Shown: piece by piece, positions 5,910-8,697 of the stretch
Numbering within the stretch: position 1 is the first letter of the stretch
Layout: every line of letters starts with the position of its first letter
NCBI GenBank assembly: GCA_031283905.1
Contig: JAITAW010000167.1
Coordinates: 1-8,697, forward strand
Length of the DNA: 8,697 nt
Source of the DNA: Treponema sp.
GTDB lineage: Bacteria; Spirochaetota; Spirochaetia; Treponematales; Breznakiellaceae
Reading direction: 5' to 3'
Notes under the pieces: model-generated
Seen by the model: only the letters and a program-made list of their open reading frames with translations
Told to the model about the DNA's origin: nothing
Databases searched by the model: none
Translations under genes and position numbers: made by a program

Positions 5910-7723
5910 TTAGATGGCGAAGCTGTCTACGATTAGGGTGATGTTTTCGATGGCGGACTGGGCGTTTGCCGCGAGGGTTGACACCTGTCCGGCGTTCTTG
6001 TTCACGCCGGCGATGGTCCGGACCATCTCGTCCATGCCGCCGGAAATTTCGCGGGAATCGGACTGGAGCCTGTCCATCTCTTGCAGCATGGCGGCGTTTC
6101 CCGCGCTCATCTCTTTTGAACCGGTTTTGACCTGGGTGGTAATGTCGTTCATTGTCTTCAGGGCGCTCAGCATCTGACCGGCGCCTTCCTGCTGCTCCCG
6201 TACCGCGCTGTTCACCTCGGAGACAAGCTTTTCAGATTCGCCTATTTTACCGACAACCTGGACGAACGCCTGTTCCAGCGCTTTTGACCCCTTGGCAATA
6301 CTGTTGATACTTCCGGTGATTTGCTTTAACTCGGCCTTGATCTTCTGAGGCCGCCATCGAAAACCCCCTTCCCGCATCGCCGGCGTGGGCGGCTTCGATA
6401 GCCGCGTTCATGGCAAGCAGATTAGTCTGCGCCGCGATGGCGGCGATGCTCTTGTTCGCCTCCCGCAGGCTTTCGACTCCTCCACAATTTCCTGCGCCTT
6501 GCTTCCGCTCTCCTTCTGAAGCGCAACGCCTTTAAAGGCGGCATCGTTGACGGTCTTGAACTGGGCCAGCAATTTTTCCACCATAGCGTCGATAGATTTA
6601 ATGTTCCCCGCCATTTCTTCCACCGCCGTAGAGGCTTCGCTTACGCTGGAGGACTGCTTTACTATGGAGCCGTCCAAAGATTCGATATTTTTGGCTATCT
6701 CATGAACCGCCGAGGAAGATGCGGACACGCTGCGCATTTGATGTTGGGCTTTGGCGCGAACCTGCTCCACGCCCGCGGAAATCTGTGAAATGGAGGCGGC
6801 CATATCTGCGGCGTTGCGTCCCAGCCCGGCGCTGGAGGCGGACAGCTTGCGCCTGCCCTCCTTGATCTCCCGCATCCCGCTCCCCACATTATCGCAAAAA
6901 CTATTAATCATTCCGGCGATGCTTCCCAACTCGTCAACCGAACAAATGAAGATGCGTTTGCTAAGGTCTTTTTGGGCTGAGCAAAGATTCTCACGTTACA
7001 CGATAATGGATTTAAACAGCTTCTCGTTGTTTTTTTTCTCGGCGGAAACCACCAAGACAACCACCACGAAAAACACCCCAATCAGAATAAAAGCCGTTCT
7101 CCGCGCACTCGGGTGTATTCCCACCAGGGATATTCCCGCCTCATGCATGGCAAGAATGGTCATGCATGAGGCGAAAAACACGGACAGCAGACCCACAATC
7201 GCCGGTGTGAGAAGCACTTTGAGCGTTTGGCGGTTTTCCCTCAGATCCAGCGGATACGCGTGGAGTTTGCGGGACAAGAGGGTTTCGGAAGCAAGGTTGC
7301 CGTAAGCACGTACATAAGGGCGCTGAGCAGTATGTCCGCGGAAAAAGCCGCGAAAAAAGAGGGGTTTTGATTTCCTCTTGTATTCCCGCCTTTTCCCCTT
7401 GTATAAAGATCGCGCCCAGAGAGAGCGCCTCAAGAAGCGCGTTAGGGGGATCATCTTTATTGGGGCGGAACCCAGCTTTTTCAAGGCCTGGGCGTACTCT
7501 TCCCCCTGTGCCGCATAACGGTCAGGATCAAAAAGCGCGGCCTTCTGTCCATGAAGAACGGCCGCCAACAGAAGATAACCCGCGCCGGAAAGCCCTAGCC
7601 TCAAGAAAAGCTGGCTCGCGGGAGCCTGCGGGTTGCGGAACAGAAAGATGATCAGAGAATTCACCGCCACGGTAAGGATGACATTGACAAAAACAATTAG
7701 AAAAAAACAGCTTTTTTGTTCAA
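5910..7723 (-). pseudogene. Decayed methyl-accepting chemotaxis receptor
   Basis: Pieces of one receptor of about 600 residues lie in order. A likely TTG start (7721-7723; GAGG 6 nt upstream) is followed by hydrophobic segments near 7630-7710, 7580-7615, 7300-7357, 7155-7230 and 7030-7085. A HAMP-like linker (DLSKRIFICSVDELG) comes next, then a long coiled-coil signalling domain with the conserved NLLAMNAAIEAAHAG. Such receptors pass ligand signals to CheA/CheW at the membrane. Damage seen: an in-frame TAA at 6996-6998; loss of the VADEIRKLAE-type segment near 6344-6372 with a frame change; and single-base frame shifts at homopolymers near 7712-7717, 7477-7481, 7353-7358, 7280-7285 and 6471-6473. 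All five are restored by adding one base. Some could be sequencing errors; the stop and the deletion look real. An upstream GTG at 7806 lies in repeat DNA and is unlikely to be the start. Confidence 0.85.
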
Positions 7724-7777
7724 GATAAACCTCTTTTTGTAAAATTTTTTTGAAAAGCGTCCTGATTCTTTTGTAAA

Positions 7778-7825
7778 ACGCTCCGCAAGGGAAAGAAGCG
7801 CAAAACACCCCGCAAGATAAAAAAA
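7778..7825 (+). repeat. Two more copies of the 20 bp repeat family
   Basis: ACGCTCCGCAAGGGAAAGAAG-like copy at 7778-7798 and an ACCCCGCAAGATAAAAAAA-type copy at 7805-7825, same orientation as the copies at 5779-5908. The two groups bracket the chemotaxis pseudogene. Confidence 0.75.
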
Positions 7826-7845
7826 CAAAAAACGGCGCGGAGAGA

Positions 7846-7874
7846 TTGACAACTACGGCGATCCGCGCTATAGT
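7846..7874 (+). promoter_or_regulatory. Near-consensus promoter of the right-end locus
   Basis: TTGACA (7846-7851, perfect), a 17 nt spacer and TATAGT (7869-7874, one mismatch). Predicted start is 7880-7882, at the ATG at 7882. It is the best-matched promoter in the window together with that of the bat operon. Confidence 0.8.
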
Positions 7875-7881
7875 ATTTCAC

Positions 7882-8034
7882 ATGAACATGCCCGTATCGT
7901 GTTTCAAAGCCGTCAAAGTAACGAACGGCGCGTCCGGCCTCATTCCTGCGTATGCCCCGCGGGCGCGTATTAACGCCCCGCTGTCAGCGCGGATTACCCC
8001 CCCCCCCCCCGCGCCGGTTTATAACAGCAAATAA
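7882..8034 (+). CDS. Short leader ORF crossing a poly-C tract; possibly the off-phase start of a longer gene
   Basis: The ATG at 7882, 7 nt past a strong -10 box, opens a 50-codon frame (MNMPVSCFKAVKVTNGASGL and on). It runs through 14 C (four proline codons) and stops at 8032-8034. No Shine-Dalgarno site precedes it, so it would be translated as a leaderless message. No family is recognised; there is no clear signal peptide. With one C fewer, the frame would not stop there but continue 221 codons to the window end, through the 21 bp repeats and the MSQRTDW domain. Alternatives are a true small protein, a regulatory leader peptide, or a non-coding leader in which the ATG is fortuitous. Confidence 0.4.
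   Translation: MNMPVSCFKAVKVTNGASGLIPAYAPRARINAPLSARITPPPPAPVYNSK
7997..8010 (+). repeat. Poly-C tract, 14 C
   Basis: An uninterrupted run of 14 C inside the leader ORF, 115 nt after its ATG. Tracts of this length are slippage-prone in replication, and T. pallidum is known to use poly-G/C tracts for phase variation. Its length decides which frame continues beyond 8010. Exact length is also vulnerable to sequencing error. Confidence 0.95.
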
Positions 8035-8082
8035 AATACATTTTATTTCTCGTTTCAGCGGATCCGGCGCGGGTTCGCGGGT

Positions 8083-8096
8083 CCGTACCGGTACGG
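8083..8096. repeat. 14 bp perfect palindrome
   Basis: CCGTACCGGTACGG is identical to its reverse complement. It could be a protein-binding site or a small structure in the leader; its role is unknown. Confidence 0.6.
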
Positions 8097-8183
8097 ATAG
8101 GGCGTTCCGGGCGTTCAATGTCTTGAATTCACCCTTTTTTATCATATTTCCACATACTTTTTGTTCAAACAAACAAAAACACG

Positions 8184-8234
8184 GCCTGTTTTCAGGCAAC
8201 GATACCCTGTTTCCCCACCGGAACAGGGCGTTTT
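8184..8234 (+). terminator. Tandem hairpins, the second terminator-like
   Basis: GCCTG (8184-8188) pairs with CAGGC (8193-8197) around TTTT. Then CCCTGTTTC (8205-8213) pairs with GGAACAGGG (8220-8228; one wobble) and is followed by CGTTTTCT. Stem plus a short U-run fits a weak intrinsic terminator or attenuator between the leader ORF and the repeat array. Confidence 0.5.
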
Positions 8235-8253
8235 CTCAACACAACGGCGTAAT

Positions 8254-8431
8254 GTCTAAAGACAGTACGGCGCTGTCTTTAGACAATGACACGCCGTCTT
8301 TAGACAATAAGGCGCTGTCTTTAGACAACGGCGCTCCGTCTTTAGACAATAAGGCGCTGTCTTTAGACATTGGCCCGTTGTCTTCAGGCATTGGCGCTCC
8401 GTCTTTAGACAACGGCGCATTGTCTTTAGAC
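8254..8431 (+). repeat. Nine-unit array with exact 21 bp period
   Basis: GTCTTTAGAC cores start at 8254 (as GTCTAAAGAC), 8275, 8296, 8317, 8338, 8359, 8380 (degenerate), 8401 and 8422, always 21 bp apart. The core, often extended to TGTCTTTAGACA, is an inverted repeat with a 2 bp centre. In the plus frame shared with the gene at 8510, it encodes the seven-residue unit SLDN(K/G)A(L/P). Codon variation is partly silent (AAT/AAC, GCG/GCT/GCA, CTG/TTG). The period is also two helical turns, so it could be a phased array of protein-binding sites. No unique spacers, so not CRISPR. Confidence 0.95.
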
Positions 8432-8493
8432 GCTATGGTATCTACGGGCGGAAACGCCCTTGATATAAACCGTAACGCGCGCAATCGCGTTGC

Positions 8494-8501
8494 AAAGGAG
8501 G
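8494..8501 (+). promoter_or_regulatory. Strong ribosome binding site before 8510
   Basis: AAAGGAGG, 8 nt before the ATG at 8510, is the strongest Shine-Dalgarno match in the window. It argues that translation can start at 8510 regardless of the upstream frame. Confidence 0.85.
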
Positions 8502-8509
8502 TAAAGAAC

Positions 8510-8697
8510 ATGAGTCAAAGAACCGATTGGCTCCCCGGTACCAGAACCGGGCGGTTGGCCATGGCGAAAGAGTGGAAGGCGGTTGTCGCGATAAACGCGG
8601 GCGCGTGGAACATTCCGGCGGCGGTCGCGGAGAAACTAGCGGCCCTCGCCGGCGGCGCGGAAACCGCGCTGGACGCGGCGAAAAACGAGACCACCCG
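8510..8697 (+). CDS. Conserved hypothetical protein, 5' part only (runs off the window)
   Basis: The frame reads MSQRTDWLPGTRTGRLAMAK, then EWKAVVAINAGAWNIPAAVA and an Ala-rich helical region ending in AAKNETT at the window edge, 62 codons without a stop. I recall this N-terminus from hypothetical proteins of gut treponemes that carry a helical N-terminal part and a beta-sandwich C-terminus; this is memory, not a search, and no function is known to me. The start is set by AAAGGAGG 8 nt upstream. The same frame stays open upstream to 7922, including in-frame ATGs at 8252 and 7952, so a longer form with about 86 extra residues (from 8252), mostly seven-residue repeats, is possible. No signal peptide at 8510. 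Confidence 0.72.
   Translation, partial: MSQRTDWLPGTRTGRLAMAKEWKAVVAINAGAWNIPAAVAEKLAALAGGAETALDAAKNETT

Noticed and set aside
7806..7808. GTG start for the receptor fragment ending at 6996
   Set aside because: It lies in a copy of the spacer repeat and adds residues unlike a receptor. The TTG at 7723 with GAGG 6 nt upstream gives the expected MNKK-hydrophobic start once one A is added.
8254..8431. CRISPR array or iteron origin
   Set aside because: Units are contiguous 21 bp repeats with no unique spacers, and no cas genes. The setting is chromosomal housekeeping DNA with no replication gene, so an iteron origin has no support.
8236..8511. Minus-strand 91-residue frame with SKDGAPL-type repeats over the 21 bp array
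   Set aside because: The array core is an inverted repeat, so both strands look repetitive. The minus frame has no promoter or ribosome site and lies opposite the frame that joins the 8510 gene.

Overview
The window looks like chromosomal DNA of a spirochaete, most likely a gut- or termite-type Treponema. This is inferred from the IF-1 sequence, the BatC/BatD-type genes, a multi-membrane-segment chemotaxis receptor and a C-terminal gene whose start (MSQRTDWLPGTR) I recall from treponeme hypothetical proteins. No database search was possible. G+C is near 50%, with unusual C-tracts and several families of short tandem repeats in the spacers.

Layout. Positions 1-500 hold a very C-rich tract at the window edge, the possible start of a minus-strand gene running off the left edge, and a gene-poor spacer with hairpins. 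A complete minus-strand tRNA-Lys(UUU) unit follows (promoter, gene, terminator, 463-628). Then come gatC and gatA on the minus strand, two subunits of the Glu-tRNA(Gln) amidotransferase. gatB is not in the window. infA (IF-1) is divergent on the plus strand, and its -35 box lies at the end of a 4 x 16 bp tandem array. Convergent to infA is a minus-strand operon, 5715 to 2962: a BatC-like TPR lipoprotein, a BatD protein that appears fused to a BatE-like C-terminus, and a small Smr-domain protein.

From 5910 to 7723 lies a decayed methyl-accepting chemotaxis receptor gene. It has an in-frame stop, a deletion in the signalling tip and several one-base homopolymer frameshifts. The same 20 bp repeat family sits on both sides of it.

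The right end (7846-8697) is the most interesting part. A near-consensus plus-strand promoter lies only 7 nt before an ATG. The short ORF from that ATG crosses a run of 14 C and then stops. The next frame is open from 7922 to the window end. It runs through an exactly 21-bp-periodic array of nine units that encodes a seven-residue repeat, and reaches the MSQRTDW gene, which also has its own strong ribosome binding site. Losing one C would join promoter, leader ORF, repeats and gene into a single frame. This makes it a candidate phase-variable (contingency) locus; the alternative is a short terminated leader transcript followed by an independently translated gene.
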